DNA of 64,000 nucleotides from Glebionis coronaria. Lineage: Eukaryota > Streptophyta > Magnoliopsida > Asterales > Asteraceae. The notes under the pieces were generated by a model. The model saw only the letters and a list, made by a program, of their open reading frames with translations. It searched no databases and had not been told where the DNA came from. The stretch lies in contig CM046881.1 of assembly GCA_025667525.1 (NCBI GenBank), forward strand, positions 497,943,627 through 498,007,626, read 5' to 3'. Positions 1 to 11,701 of this stretch are shown here, in pieces. How positions within the stretch are numbered: the stretch's first letter is position 1; each line of letters begins with the position of its first letter. The translations under genes and the position numbers were made by a program.

Positions 1-2
1 AT

Positions 3-1238
3 TTTGAGGATGCCAAACTCGATTTTTCAAAGAAAAATAACAAATTTGAGGCATACTTTGAAAAACTTGAGAAAGCAAATGTTGTTCTTGAACAAAAATT
101 GGATCGTAAGATTCAAGATTTTATTGTGGAAAAAGAACATTTTGTGAAACAAATAAACTTGTTAGAATCAAAGTTGGCTTCTCAAAATCCAAGTCCTCCG
201 CCTGCTTCATTAACTGAACAATCTGTGCAACCTATCGACACTATAGACAGTAATGACGCGAATTTTGAGAACGACATATTTGACAATATGAATATTACGT
301 TAGAACAACGTGTCACTCAATTACTTCTACAAAATGAGCAATTAAAGGCTCAGATTCAGGAAAAGGTTTTTGCACTGACATCGGTGAAAAATGAATTAAG
401 GAAGATAAAAGGAAATAGTGTGGATACTAAGTTACCAAAACAGTCAGTCTTGGGGAAACCTCCTTCTCAACCATTCAGAAACCGCTCATTTACTAGACAA
501 CCGAATGCGTTTAAATCTGAACGACCCAAAACGTTGAACCCGAGGTTTGGATCCCAAGTTGACGTGTGTAGCAATTTGCCTAAACCAGTCACTCCACAAA
601 CTAGACCCTCCTTAAGCCAGGCTGCATCTACAAAACACAATCACATGAATGCTTCAAGCAACTCTAGATCTAGCTACAAGAACATGCATAGGCGTAGATC
701 AAATAACACGAGTCATAAACGCTATCTAGAGGATGCTCAGAAAAATACACAAGCAAGAGATAGGACCAAACCACAACCTAGGAGCGTTGTTTACACATCT
801 AGGCATTCTAGACCCTTCTATGATGTGCACAATTCTGCCAACCCTAGGAACTCAAGAGCCTTCTCAGATGCTAAGCACTTTGTTTGCACGAAATGTAACA
901 AATGCGTGTTTAATGCCATTCATGATGATTGTATCACTAAAGTCCTGAACAAGGTGAACCAAAAAGCTAGAGCACCTCAAAGACGGAACCCTAAAGGAAA
1001 TAGGTTTTCTCCAACTAAGTCTTTCGCTGTGTATGAGAAAACTATGTCTCCTGGACCTTGTCTTAGGTGGATACCAACGGGTAGAACCTTCAAAACAATA
1101 GGTCTTAAGTGGGTTCATACTGGAAAGATATTTCCCTCTAGCTCGACAAAGGTTCAAGGTGAACCCCCACATGGTTCTCACAAATATATCACTAACCCAC
1201 ATGTAAGCATACAAACTACTGATAAAAGTGCAGGTAAT
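3..1238 (+). pseudogene. C1 copia-type gag/linker protein, 5' partial, split by element B
   Basis: An open frame runs from the window edge (in frame from base 3) to base 1238, about 412 codons, with no clear start because it begins outside. The first ~60 residues are a charged coiled coil; the middle is basic and rich in Ser, Arg and Asn; a Cys pattern (CTKCNKC) lies near 885-905. The C-terminal part has the CLRWIPTG / LKWVHTGKIF signature that I recall from gag-to-protease linker regions of Asteraceae Ty1-copia elements (from memory). The frame is cut by the LTR of B after GTAAT; the same frame resumes at 15598. Likely role: structural or linker part of a copia polyprotein. No protease or integrase follows, so C1 looks non-autonomous or rearranged. 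Confidence 0.6.
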
Positions 1239-4200
1239 TGATGAGATGGCATTTATACATGATCTCATCGTTCTTTTCGGGCTATAAATGCATTAAAATG
1301 TCATAAAAATACCATATATATGCTTGTATTTGTTTACTTGTGTGTTTTAGGTATGGATATCGTGAAAAAGACAAAAGATCAAAAGAAACAAGGAAAAACG
1401 GACACGAGAAACGAAGCCGTACAAAGAACCGGGCCCTAGTTCATGAATTATCCAAGATTAAACCTTGAAGACTTGAAGAAATACAAGATTGATCCTCAAT
1501 GAATGAAGAAATGACACTTAAAACCACTTGTATATTCATAATTACAGGTTTGGTCCTTTAAGTTTGTCAAAATTACAAAATGGTCCTTCAACTTTGAAGA
1601 ATTTACAAGATTAGTCCCTCATCAATTCTAATTTGTCAATTACGGTCCCTCATGAAGTCAAAGATACATTGAAGACCTTTGAAGATCAAGAATGTCCAAA
1701 ATCAGTCCCTCAAATATTCAAACATGGCTAAAACTACCCTTGAAACACTTTTGCCAAAGTTTTGTGCCAAAAGTGTGAAGATGAAAACTTATTTAACAAA
1801 GGGAATGGGGTTTTGTTGGCTGAAAACGTTTAATACCCATTTCACCAAAACACAGGGGCCAAAGGTGTACAACTGAAACTTTCAAACACAATTTGCGCCA
1901 AACACTTACCTTTCCCCCATTTTCGGATCAAAAGTTACTACTATTCACCTTGATGAACCTAGTAACTCCCACCACTTAAACAAAGGGTAAACTCCAATTA
2001 CCCATACCCACATGTGATTCACACATGCAGAAACCCATCCCAACATTAAATCCCTCTTCTCCACTCACCCTTAGACCACACACTCAACCTCATCCACCAA
2101 TGAAAATGCAACTTTCTCCACAAGGCAAATGACATGTCAAGATCAACAGCTTAGAGTCATAGCTTAACTCTAAAGCTAAAATGAACGTCCCTGATGCATT
2201 TAGACAGCTCACACACATCAAACGACATCAAGCACTCAAGGGCAATTTTGAGAATTCATAGCTAGGGTTTTTAGCATTCTAGAATCATCTGTTAGGCCTA
2301 TAAAAGGAGACCTCAACTTGTGAGAGTCCCTTTGTTCCAGTTTTACCTTTTAAATATTGTGATTCCTTTTTGAAATTTATAAAAGTTGGTATTTTGAGAA
2401 AATTGTAATTCCTTTTTATGTTTTTGAAAGTTGGTGTTGTTTAAGGGTAATTCTGAGTTCCATTTGATGTTATAAGTGTGCTTGAATCATTTGGTTCAAG
2501 GACGTTTATGTTTGGTAAGGTTTTCAAGTTTGAAAAAAGCTTGAAAAGTGGTTTCTGATTTTGCTATTTTACTTGTACTAATCCTTAGCCAAAAGCCTTA
2601 AGCTCCTTCAAGCTTGTTGAAACCAAGCCTGAGAAGAGTTTTAAGCTATTGGGTGAGTTTTTTGTTCATTGTGTTGAAGAAATCAAGCCCGTAAGTTTCT
2701 GCTTTGAAACGTCAACCAAGGCAGTCATCCATCTTTCTTGTTGAAATACCTTGGTCTTGTTCTATTTGTTGAACAAGGTCCAAGGAGCATTTCTGGTCCT
2801 CCTAGGATGTTGTGGAGGACAGGTATAAGCTCTTGTTAAGTTTCCTCTAAAAAATCATATGATCTTGTCTGTTTTGTATTTTGGTATGTGATTTGGTGAT
2901 TTTGTGTTTGTGCTTTGTGTTTTATGGTTGCAATCTGTTAGTTGTCACCTAGTGTAGCTATTTGATCTATAAAATCAGTAGGTTGTTTGAAGGATTAAGA
3001 ATTTTGTTTGAAAAGTGATTAATAAAGGATTGTTTGGGATTACTGGTTCATAAGGCCTTGTGGCCTTGTGCCCTTGGTTCTTAGGGTTTGGGAAGTCTAA
3101 ACAAGTCATAATATACAAGTTTCAGTCATTGGTTAAGTTTCTGAAAGTTTGGGAAAAGGATTTGAAGTTTTGCAAAAATCTGATAAAAGTGTTTTTGAAA
3201 TTGGTCAAACACATCAGATCCAATAACTTCTTTGTTAGTTGGATCTAAGGTCTGAAATCGGGTTTGGGAATAGTTTGGGTGATAGGCTATCTATTGGTTA
3301 TCTGGTTGTTGAATTTGGTAGCTTATTGAGTGTGCTATAGCTTATCAAAGTTGGATGAAGTGGTCTTTCGCATCAGCAAAGTGACCACCTCATTTAGTGC
3401 TTGCATTTGTACTTCTAGTGTAAGGATTGTTGTTTTGTTGCTTGGATCCTGTTATTGTGCTGCTTGTGAAGATATTTGGCTACTTGGATTGTTTTGTTGA
3501 TAGCTTATAAGCTTACTGGCTTATTGGCTTATTTGTGCCAAAACTCATCAAGTGTACCCAACTGGTAGACCTTGATTCACAAGGTTTGTACTCAAGCCTT
3601 GACCAGCAGGGTGCAAACAAAGTCTCAACACTTCATTAAGTCTGTCAACGTCCAAATTGTGCTTGTCAGCGTTTGATTTTCTCTTGTCAGCGTTTGACTT
3701 TTGGTCAAACTTTGTCTTATAGCTTATTGAATCTGTTTAGCTTATTGGTACATGCAACAACTTGGTTTTTGTAATAGAACTCATTTTTCTCAGCTTAATA
3801 ACAAGTCTGGAAGGTTACAAGTCTTTTGGATAAGCTTTTGCTAGAAAACTAGCTTATCTGGCTTTTTCAGCCAGCTTATTGGTTCATACAGCTTATTCTA
3901 CTTGGCTTTTTTGTGATTTTCTTGATTGATTATTCTTAGTTAAGCTATTTGTGAGCTTTTGCAACAAACTAGAGCTTCTGAAACAGCCTAGAACTCTATC
4001 CCGACTATTTTGTCGTTTTGTGGAATTGTTCTTTGCTTATTTCTGGCTTATTGAGTGTGCTTTTTCAAAATTTCTTTTTACAGATCTCTTTAGTATCCCA
4101 AAAGAAGGTTGTGTGTCAAATTAGAGCTTATGGCATTGGCTTATTGCTTAATGGGCTTATTGGCCCAAAAGGAATAAGCTGTTTATTCATTAAGCTGTGA

Positions 4201-5135
4201 TAAGCTCACTTTCAGCTTTTGGGCCTTCAGAGTTTTGTGTTTAGAATTGAATTTTGAGTCAGATAGTGCTTTTACAAGTCATTTAGGCTTATTTTGACTT
4301 TTTGGGCTAAAAAGCCCATTAAGCTTGACTGTTTTTGATTTTAGCCCATTTGGGGGCCCATTAGGAGTAATTTAGTAATTTCACTTTCATTTTCTGATAA
4401 TTTAGGTTAAAATAAACTAGTTTGCAAGTTTTTAGAATTTTTATAATTTTTGGATTTTTAATATTATTTTAATATTATTTTTCAAATTTCACATTTTTGC
4501 ACTTTTTATATTTTTCTTAGCTTAAATACATTAGAATAGGAATTTTGCAACTCTTAGATTAATTTTGTCATCTTTAGATTAATTTTTATAATTATTTTAA
4601 GTTTTAATAGTTTTTAAATCATTTTAATTATTTTTTATTAGTTTAAAATTTTCTAAAAATAGTTTTTAATCTTTTTAGGTCATTTTAGAGGTTTACCAAT
4701 TGAAAAATCTTTATTTGGGCTTCTTGATATTTAATTTGATTTTTAGGGATTTAATTAGCATTTAAAAATTAATATTTAATTAATTAAAAGGTTTGAAAAA
4801 GTTTTGATCATTGGTAAACTCTTAGTTTATTTATTTTGATTTTTGGTGAATTTTTGGTAATTTTTAGAATTAATTTTTATTTTTGCTCATTTTACGGTTT
4901 TACGTGTAATCATAGTAGTAATTAATTTCACGTCTTCGTCATCCTCTTTTCTCATCCCCTTCTATCCAATATTAATCTCAAACCTTGCTACATTTTAGTC
5001 ACACACATATACCTCCTTGGGAAACGAACTTCATTGGGTCATTAGTGTTTGATTTTCCTAAATCATCACTTAATACTTACCGCTCATTTACGCTCTTTTG
5101 TTTTCCTAAACAAGAGACGTAATTTACCACAATCA
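1239..5135 (+). repeat. Element B 5' LTR (3897 bp)
   Basis: Starts TG and ends CA; near-identical to 11702-15592. A TATA box lies at 2299-2306, so R begins about 1.1 kb in and the leader before gag is very long. The stretch 3300-4200 holds eight copies of GCTTATTG and three copies of TGTCARCG. Small ORFs inside (for example 1679-1876 and 3060-3248) are the same in the other LTR only because the LTRs are recent copies of each other. Confidence 0.93.
2299..2306 (+). promoter_or_regulatory. TATA box of element B 5' LTR
   Basis: TATAAAAG, also present in the 3' LTR at 12762-12769. Expected to drive transcription of B starting about 30 bases downstream. Confidence 0.6.
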
Positions 5136-5138
5136 TTT

Positions 5139-5156
5139 TCGCGCCACTGCCGGGGA
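5139..5156 (+). other. Element B primer binding site (tRNA-Asp type)
   Basis: TCGCGCCACTGCCGGGGA, three bases after the LTR end, matches 15 of 18 positions of the complement of the plant tRNA-Asp(GUC) 3' end (TGGCGCCGTTGCCGGGGA, recalled). tRNA-Asp priming is typical of Athila-group elements. Confidence 0.7.
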
Positions 5157-5884
5157 GGTGTGTCGTGATTAATTTGTCTTGTTGTTTTTAATATTAACCA
5201 TAAATAGTATTTGTATTAGTAGAAATCTACTAATACGTATTATCGTTTTTTTTTTGTTTTCTTGTGAAATTATTATTACTATATTGTATTAAGTATCACA
5301 ATCAATACAAAATATCTCCAAAAGTGTGAAAACACAACCTTAATTGGGATTTGATCTCCTAATTATTGTATTCGAATCTCAAACAAAAGAAAAAGGCAAA
5401 AATAGATAAATACTTTCGTGAAGCTCGATTTTGAAAAATACGAACTATAAGGTGGGTATAAGGCGGGTATTATAAAATATACCCTAAGGAAAAAAGCTCT
5501 TAAGTGCTTCGTGCCGCCTCGTTTCCCCGCTTGCTTGTGAGTATTTTGAGATTGAAGGCTAATCGAGGGTTTTGCCGCCCAAAGTATTATTACGTATAAT
5601 ATATTTGCTTGGTTTTCTTTGTGATTAAACCCTCTTGAACAATTTGGTTTTCACCAAAGTTCTAATGTCATTCGAAGGCGTTCACTCCACGTGATCGTTT
5701 TCATTCTTTTGAGGATTCTTTAATCAAGAGTTTGATTCGATGAGAGATTTGGTAGATTATTGTCTAGGAAGATACACCAAAATCAAAAAAAATATAAAAA
5801 CAATCAAAAACACAAAAAAATTGAAAATTCACAAAACACCAAAAAAGAATCTTCTTTGCTCACCTCCCATTCTTCGTGAAGTTT
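5157..5884 (+). other. Element B leader between primer site and gag
   Basis: AT-rich untranslated leader of about 730 bases. Expected to hold RNA dimerisation and packaging signals, but I see no specific structure to support this. Confidence 0.5.
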
Positions 5885-7737
5885 ATGATCACTCGTAATC
5901 AAGCAAAACGAGCTCGTAAACGTCTTCAAAAGCAAGCAAATCAAGAGACGTTGATTGAAGAACAAACTCCAATTGTTGAACCTATTGTAGAACAAGAAGT
6001 CGTAATGGCTAATCGTACTATGATGGAGTTGCTACAAGCACCCACCGAGGGTTTTGGAGAGGCCATTGTGATTCCCGCTATCCTTGCGGAGAATTTCGAG
6101 ATTAAGACGGGTTTAATGTCGATGTTGCAAGCTAATAAGTTTAGAGGTCATGAGAAAGACAACCCGCACTATCACATACGGAATTTTAATCGTCTCACCG
6201 CTACTAGCAAGTTTAAGGATGTTCCACATGACGCCATTAAGATGTTGTTGTTTCCATACTCGTTAGATGGACCCGCTAAAATTTGGCTTGAGAAAGAACC
6301 GCCAAATTCAATTTTGACATGGGGTGATCTCGTTTCTAAGTTTGTGAACAAATTTTTTCCACCATCTAAAACAACACATTTGAAAAATGAGATTTCAAGA
6401 TTTGTACAACGAAATAATGAAAGTTTTTCGATGGCATGGGAACGATTTAAAGAAATGTTACATGAATGTCCACACCATGATTTTTCGGAATTGCATCAAG
6501 TTGATACTTTTTATAATGGGCTTAATGATCATGAATTGAATTCCGCCACGGGTGGTAATTTTTTGTGCAAAACGACCGATGAAGCTTTAAAGATTATCGA
6601 GAATAGATCTAAGGTTTATTTGCCAATTTGGGTTCGTCATCGTCGTCATCGTCTCGTAGCATTAATGCCTTACATGATGAAGCTAATGAGGAAAATCGGT
6701 TTTTCGATAGATTTGCTAATCTTATGACTCATTGGAAAGCACAAGAGGCTTTGAATTCCGCTTCGGTTAAAGTGGTTGAAAAGTGTTGTTTGTCTTGTGG
6801 TGGAGCTCATGATCTTTCCGAGTGCATTACCGTCGGTGGTAACACTTCGAGTGCTTATGTAGCAACGGGAACTTACAACCAAAACGGCCAAGGTTCCCGC
6901 CCAAATCAAGCTCCACCAAATCAAAATGCTAATAACTAACGAAACAACAATCAAGGTGGTAATTATCAAGGAAATTCACGTAACTACAACAAAGGGAATT
7001 ATCAAAGTCGGAATGGACAAGTCACTAATCAAAACCAAAACCGTGATTTTCAAAACACTACACAAGGTTTTCAAAATGCTCACACTAAAAATCTTCAAGG
7101 AGAATTTTTGGATTATGCTAAGGCAAATGATACTAAGTTTGATAACATGCAACGTGAGATGATTAGCTTAAGATGCGAGTTGAAAAACGAGCTTAAAAAT
7201 GAACTTGCTAATGAACTTAAAACTCATGCTAATAAAATGGAAGGAAATGTTCAACGTCTTCAACAAAATCAACAAAAGATGGAACAAGGACAACATGAGA
7301 GTCAGCAAGAATTGTTAAAAGCGGATTTAAGGCAATCAAAATTTGAAGACCGAATGGCAAAAATATTTGAAGCAATCATGTGTAAACCCTCTTCCTCGGG
7401 TAGTCTTCCTAGTGATACCATTGCAAACCCGAAGGGAGAAATGAAGGTTATTACTACACGAAGTGGTAAAACTTTCAAGGAACCAATCTCTCGTCCGAGT
7501 ACTTCTATGGAGAAGGAAATCGAGAAAGAGCCGGAGGTGATGGTCGAAAAGGAGCATATCACAAGCCCACGAAGTACCGCTCATACCACACCTACGGTTG
7601 AACCAATACCAATCATGGAACCCGAGATTCCAAGGTCGTTGCCTAATGTCCAACCCACACCACCCTTACCTTACCCTTCGAGACGTAACAAGGAAAAGGC
7701 ACAGAACGGAATAATTATCAATTTGAGCTTTTTATGA
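5885..7737 (+). pseudogene. Element B gag (Athila-type), frameshifted
   Basis: Capsid/nucleocapsid precursor. The ATG at 5885 (MITRNQAKRARK) is chosen over an in-frame GTG three codons upstream. The retrotransposon gag domain lies at about residues 85-245 (motifs PYSLDGPAKIWL, FVNKFFPP, SFSMAWERFKEML). A frameshift near 6620 moves the frame to 6628 onward, where a Cys-rich knuckle C-X2-C-X3-H-X4-C (CLSCGGAHDLSEC) lies at about 6790-6830. A Gln/Asn-rich region and an in-frame TAA at 6937-6939 follow, then a coiled-coil and Pro-rich tail to 7737, where another shift leads into the protease region. At least three lesions make this copy non-functional, although the domain order is normal for Athila. 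Confidence 0.88.
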
Positions 7738-8968
7738 AAATATTTTGTGACATACATTTTAACATAAGCTTTGCCGACGCTCTTATCATGATGCCTCGAT
7801 TCGCCGCAAACTTCAAAAGTATGCTAAAAACAAAGAGAAGTTACAACAATCGTCTAGTTGTTCATCGGTTTTTCTTAGCCGCATACCACAAAAAGTCGGT
7901 GATCCCGGAAAATTTTTGATTCCGTGTGCAATTCAAGATATGGAGGAATGCTACGCCTTGGCCGATCTTGGTGCTAGTATTAATTTAATGCCTCTTGAGA
8001 TTTTCAAATCACTTTCGCTTTCGGCTCTTACTCCTTCGAACATGTCTATCGAGATGGCCGATCATTCTACGATTTTAGCATGTGGAGTAGCCGAGGACGT
8101 TTTCGTTAAAGTCGGAAAGTTTTACTATCCCGTTGACTTTATCGTTATAGACATTCCTATCGATCGAAAAGTTCCTCTCATTTTGGGTCGTTCATTTTTG
8201 GGTACATCAAGAACACTTATTGATGTTCATGCTCGAAAAATCACCCTTCGTTTCAATGAGGAAGAACTTGTCATCAATGCAACACAAAACTCCAATCTTT
8301 CTCATGTCTATTCTATTGCAACCTTAAACCATGGTAATTCAACCAATGTCGTTTGCAAAGAATTTTCACCAGGAGTTTTAGGAAATGTCGCCAAAAACAA
8401 TTTACCATTTCCTCCGCCGGTGGAGGTTATGAGTGTAAAGCCTACAAAGAAGAAACCATCAATACTTGAATCGAAAAATCCTTCGCCTCACCTCGAACAT
8501 TCATTCTTGAAAAGTGTTGATAATTTGTCGGTTTCTACGGAAGATATTTCGGATGACGAATATGTTGACCCCGATGGGGAGGTTTACTTTGTCGATAAAC
8601 GTTTTGAGAACTTACCACCACCAAAACCAAAACGGTTTTCAAATGTGAGAATTTTTAGTGTGACTAACATCATCTTAGAAACACCAAATATTTTCGACAT
8701 AATCAAAAAGGGTTTTTATAAGGAGAGTTTAAAAGGTAAAAAAGGAAAAGATTTTAAATGTGATTTAATTGATTTTTCTACAAACTTAACTTCGTCATCA
8801 CCACGTGTTTTGAGTGCTACAAGCTCGTCTACTCCTTTTGACGATGCTTTGTGTGGTTTTAGTATAGGGAAGCCCCTTATTCTCCCTCATCCTTGTCCAC
8901 CGAGGACGAGATATTCGATCCCGAAATTTCATGTAAAGGGAAATCTCGGTCTTCCACCGATGCAATAA
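7734..8968 (+). pseudogene. Element B aspartic protease region
   Basis: The frame from 7734 encodes the conserved pre-protease helix (FCDIHFNISFADALIMMPRF). A shift near 7915 leads to a 350-codon frame with a retropepsin: active-site motif ADLGASINLMP at about 7960-7995 and the second conserved strand VPLILGRSFLGTSRTLIDV at about 8170-8225. DLGA is the form I recall for Athila proteases. Downstream, where reverse transcriptase would normally follow, is a low-complexity acidic and Pro-rich stretch, and pol is absent. The last ~25 codons read off-frame relative to the EDEIFDPE motif at 8902, which implies another frameshift near 8895. Confidence 0.87.
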
Positions 8969-9189
8969 ATGGAAACTATATCTATTTGCTTGGTGCGAGT
9001 CTACCTCGAGTAGCTCAAAAGTTTGTCTTACCAATTGTCCCACCCTTCTATTTCTTCTCATCTATTTTCTTTAAACCCTTTGGGTTTGTGTTGACACATG
9101 ATGAAGTGGCGTTGATTTGTTTTTCCAAAAAAACGAGAATGCCATCTTCGATCCCGGTATTTTGTATCATTAAAGGACTTAGTCCTTAA
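8893..9189 (+). pseudogene. Element B C-terminal acidic/hydrophobic tail module
   Basis: Starts with EDEIFDPEIS (8902-8931); a hydrophobic stretch (9020-9095, Phe-rich, one possible membrane span) follows. A second related peptide, ENAIFDPGI, lies at 9135-9161 in another frame. Element G shows the same arrangement (hydrophobic segment, then NEDKIFDPGI). I do not know its function; shared retention suggests it is the real polyprotein C terminus of this group of non-autonomous elements. Confidence 0.5.
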
Positions 9190-9278
9190 TACCGGTTGCT
9201 TTTTGGGCCTTGTTTATCATGTAAGCCCCATCAAAAATTGACCATACCATGATTTTCCCTAAATGTTCACATTTTGAG

Positions 9279-9339
9279 GGGATCGAGTCGAGCTCATGAC
9301 TCGGTAATCAAAAACGAGGTGCCTCGTGGGGGAGATCCC
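9279..9339 (+). other. Predicted three-way RNA junction downstream of element B ORFs
   Basis: Outer stem GGGATC/GATCCC (9279-9284 with 9334-9339). Inside are hairpin 1 CGAGTC/GACTCG (9284-9289 with 9298-9303; base 9284 could serve either stem) and hairpin 2 ACGAG/CTCGT (9314-9318 with 9323-9327). Element G has an equivalent at 46014-46077 with a different outer stem. Confidence 0.55.
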
Positions 9340-9666
9340 ATGCTTATCCTTTTATGCTTACTAATAACTAATGAGAGGGGATTTGTGCCCTTCCAACTCG
9401 TTGTCTTTTGGTTGTTTGTGATTGTGTTATCTAGATCATCATCATCATCTACGATTGAAGACTCTCGTGTTCGTTTACGTGAGCCTCCATCGTTTGTTTG
9501 AAGAAGTTTTTCACGAATCCATGACATATCCTTTATTGTTCTAACAATTATCTTTTAGAATAATTCATAAACGGCTTTAGATATATTGTTGATCACCCTT
9601 TCCATGCTAGATCCTAAGCATTCAATTCTTCGTTTCTAGTATGGGGGTGCTCCACCTTTAGACTCG

Positions 9667-9686
9667 AAACATTGAGGACAATGTTT
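9667..9686 (+). other. Perfect 8 bp hairpin upstream of PPT-like tract (element B)
   Basis: AAACATTG-AGGA-CAATGTTT: perfect 8 bp arms with a 4-base loop, followed five bases later by a TAGTATGGGGGG tract. The same hairpin with a different loop lies at 46384-46401 in element G. Confidence 0.65.
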
Positions 9687-11029
9687 ACTTTTAGTATGGG
9701 GGGTGAATAGGTACTTGCTTTGCTACGCCCTCATGTTTTCCAACTTTCAATGTTTTTTTTTGTTGCTAATAAGGCTAAAAATGGCCAAATTTTAAAAAAT
9801 TTCTTAGTTTTCATAAGTGTTTTTATGGCACGAATGTATATTTTCCGATGGGTAGAATAAAGAGCTAATTTTTGACTTGATGGGCATTTGGAGCCCTTTA
9901 CATTCCTTAACCCGCTCAATTCAAGTTTTGCTAGACTTTTATATAGGGAACTTTAAAACACGAAAGTCTTAGCTCATTCGGGTTAAGAACAAGAACTTCT
10001 CGCAAGTTCCTATAATTGATCCTAGAAAGTCACTTATCAAGGGAACTATAAAATGCATTCTCTAAACTTGAAAAAGTCCAAGAAAGTGCAAGATCCTATA
10101 GGTGGCTTGAAAACCCAAAACTTTGATTTGATATAGTCTTAATGAAAGCTAATCCAAATTTGGCTTAATTTTGACTTGCATGGCTAAGTATTCACGAGTC
10201 TCTTTAATTAGAGGTCTTTATATAGTGAAGAATGAGAAGTGATAGAGTTAGACAAGTGATCATGCTAAACGTAGAACATGAAAATGTTCTTTCAAAAACT
10301 CATATGTCTTTAATTGTGGCTTTTTCTTCCCATAAGATCAATGCATTAGGAATAAAAATAATTGCATTAAGTAAGGTCGTACGATTTGAAAGGTTACTTA
10401 GTTTCTAGCCCAAGATCGTTTAAAAGTTGCTCGGGGTTGAATAGAGTTCATAGCGAAGGTATAACTTATTGAAGCGGGACGCGAAGATTGGTGAAGATCC
10501 AAAAAGGCCCTAACAAGGCATGAGGAGCTCTATTTTTGCTAAAGATCCAAGATGATGTGAAGTATCATTATTCCAAAATCAATATGAAGGATCGAGACAC
10601 ACGACAAAGAGCAATTACTCCCCTAAAGATCATGGAGAAAGTCTATCCAAAAAGACCCTTACAAGGTATGAGGATAAATATATCCAAGTCCAAAAAGGAG
10701 GCGGATCGTTGTATATCAAAGTCCAAAATAAAGATTGAAGACAAATGATGAAGTCGTCCAAATATGAAGAATCTCTCAAAAAAACGTCAAGTGAAGAAAT
10801 TCCAATATATGAAGAGAAGACCATAATTTCAAGAACGTCTTCCCAAGATTTGAAGTATGAAGTACATGCCAAATATCGGTCCGAGAAAGGTCTTAAATCG
10901 TGAAACGAGTTATGCCAAGATATTAACTTAAGGAGATACACGAGAAGCCGTTTTAAAAGATTTTGTCCTTCGGCTACCTATCGATTAAATCGTGCTACTT
11001 TGCTTTCAGACTAATAAATACTCAAATAA

Positions 11030-11286
11030 GTGGGTGTTTGGGATTCCATTTTCGTTTTGAAAACTCCATTTTTGAAAACTCTATTTTTGAAAACTCTATT
11101 TTTGAAAACTCTATTTTCGCAGCTGGACCTCCTAACCAACTTTTACAAAACGCCGTTTTACTCCATTTTTGAATAACTAAACGCCGTTTTGGCCTTTTTT
11201 ACCCAAACACCTTTTTCTAGTTTTTCTCCAGTTTGAAACTGGGATTCGGAGATTATTTGTGGTGAAACGCACATCCAAACACCCCC
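11030..11286 (+). mobile_element. Tourist-like (PIF/Harbinger) MITE in element B
   Basis: 257 bp with terminal inverted repeats GTGGGTGTTTGG (left) and GGGGGTGTTTGG (right, inverted), flanked by the 3 bp duplication TAA (11027-11029, 11287-11289). Both match the Tourist pattern. No coding capacity. Inside is a run of four 15 bp units (AAAACTCTATTTTTG) at about 11059-11118. Confidence 0.8.
11059..11118 (+). repeat. Four 15 bp tandem repeats inside the MITE
   Basis: AAAACTCYATTTTTG repeated four times with one or two changes. Fifteen bases are five codons, so one frame reads FENSI repeated; I treat this as chance. Confidence 0.85.
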
Positions 11287-11690
11287 TAAGTCAATATGAA
11301 TCACTTGTGATCCATGACAAATAGTTAAAAAATGCTAGTAACCCATTTCCTTTTATAATAACTAGGATTGCGGGGAGAAAAAGTATTACATAATTTAGAC
11401 GTATGAGTAGTGTTAGCATTGTGACTTGTACCAACAATAATCTCGTTTTTGCACTTAGCATGGAATGTATGACAATCAAGGATGAAGAAATTTACTCGAA
11501 GGGACATTTACTTGTTTCTATTCTTTGACCCTAAAGGTCGCATTCGTGATGAAATCATACATTATGTCTTTACACATTTTCGTAGTATTGTTGCAAGTCT
11601 CTAACTTTTCAATAAAGGGTAATAAAATTGAACTTTGGTGATGCTTAGATACTTTATTCTATCATTGCGTGAGGGCACGGCGATGGCTTA

Positions 11691-11701
11691 GTATGGGGGA
11701 G
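11691..11701 (+). other. Element B 3' polypurine tract
   Basis: GTATGGGGGAG directly before the 3' LTR, the expected plus-strand primer. The same TAGTATGGGGG core also occurs at 9638 and 9692. Confidence 0.75.

Larger units (their letters stand above)
9190..11690 (+). other. Element B 3' noncoding region
   Basis: 2.5 kb without a credible gene. It holds the folded element and hairpin above, PPT-like tracts at 9638-9647 and 9692-9702, loose repeats of a phrase like ATCCAAAAAGRCCCT at about 10496 and 10647, and a MITE near its end. Confidence 0.7.

Noticed and set aside
864..1268. Minus-strand 134-codon ORF
   Set aside because: Antisense shadow of the C1 gag/linker frame and crosses the insertion junction into the B LTR.
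1679..1876. 65-codon ORF present in both LTRs of B (also 12142-12339), and similarly 3060-3248 / 13522-13710
   Set aside because: Conservation comes from the recent identity of the two LTRs; codon composition is not gene-like and no domain is visible.
10963..11172. ORF with FENSIF repeats
   Set aside because: Produced by the 15 bp tandem repeat inside the Tourist-like MITE.
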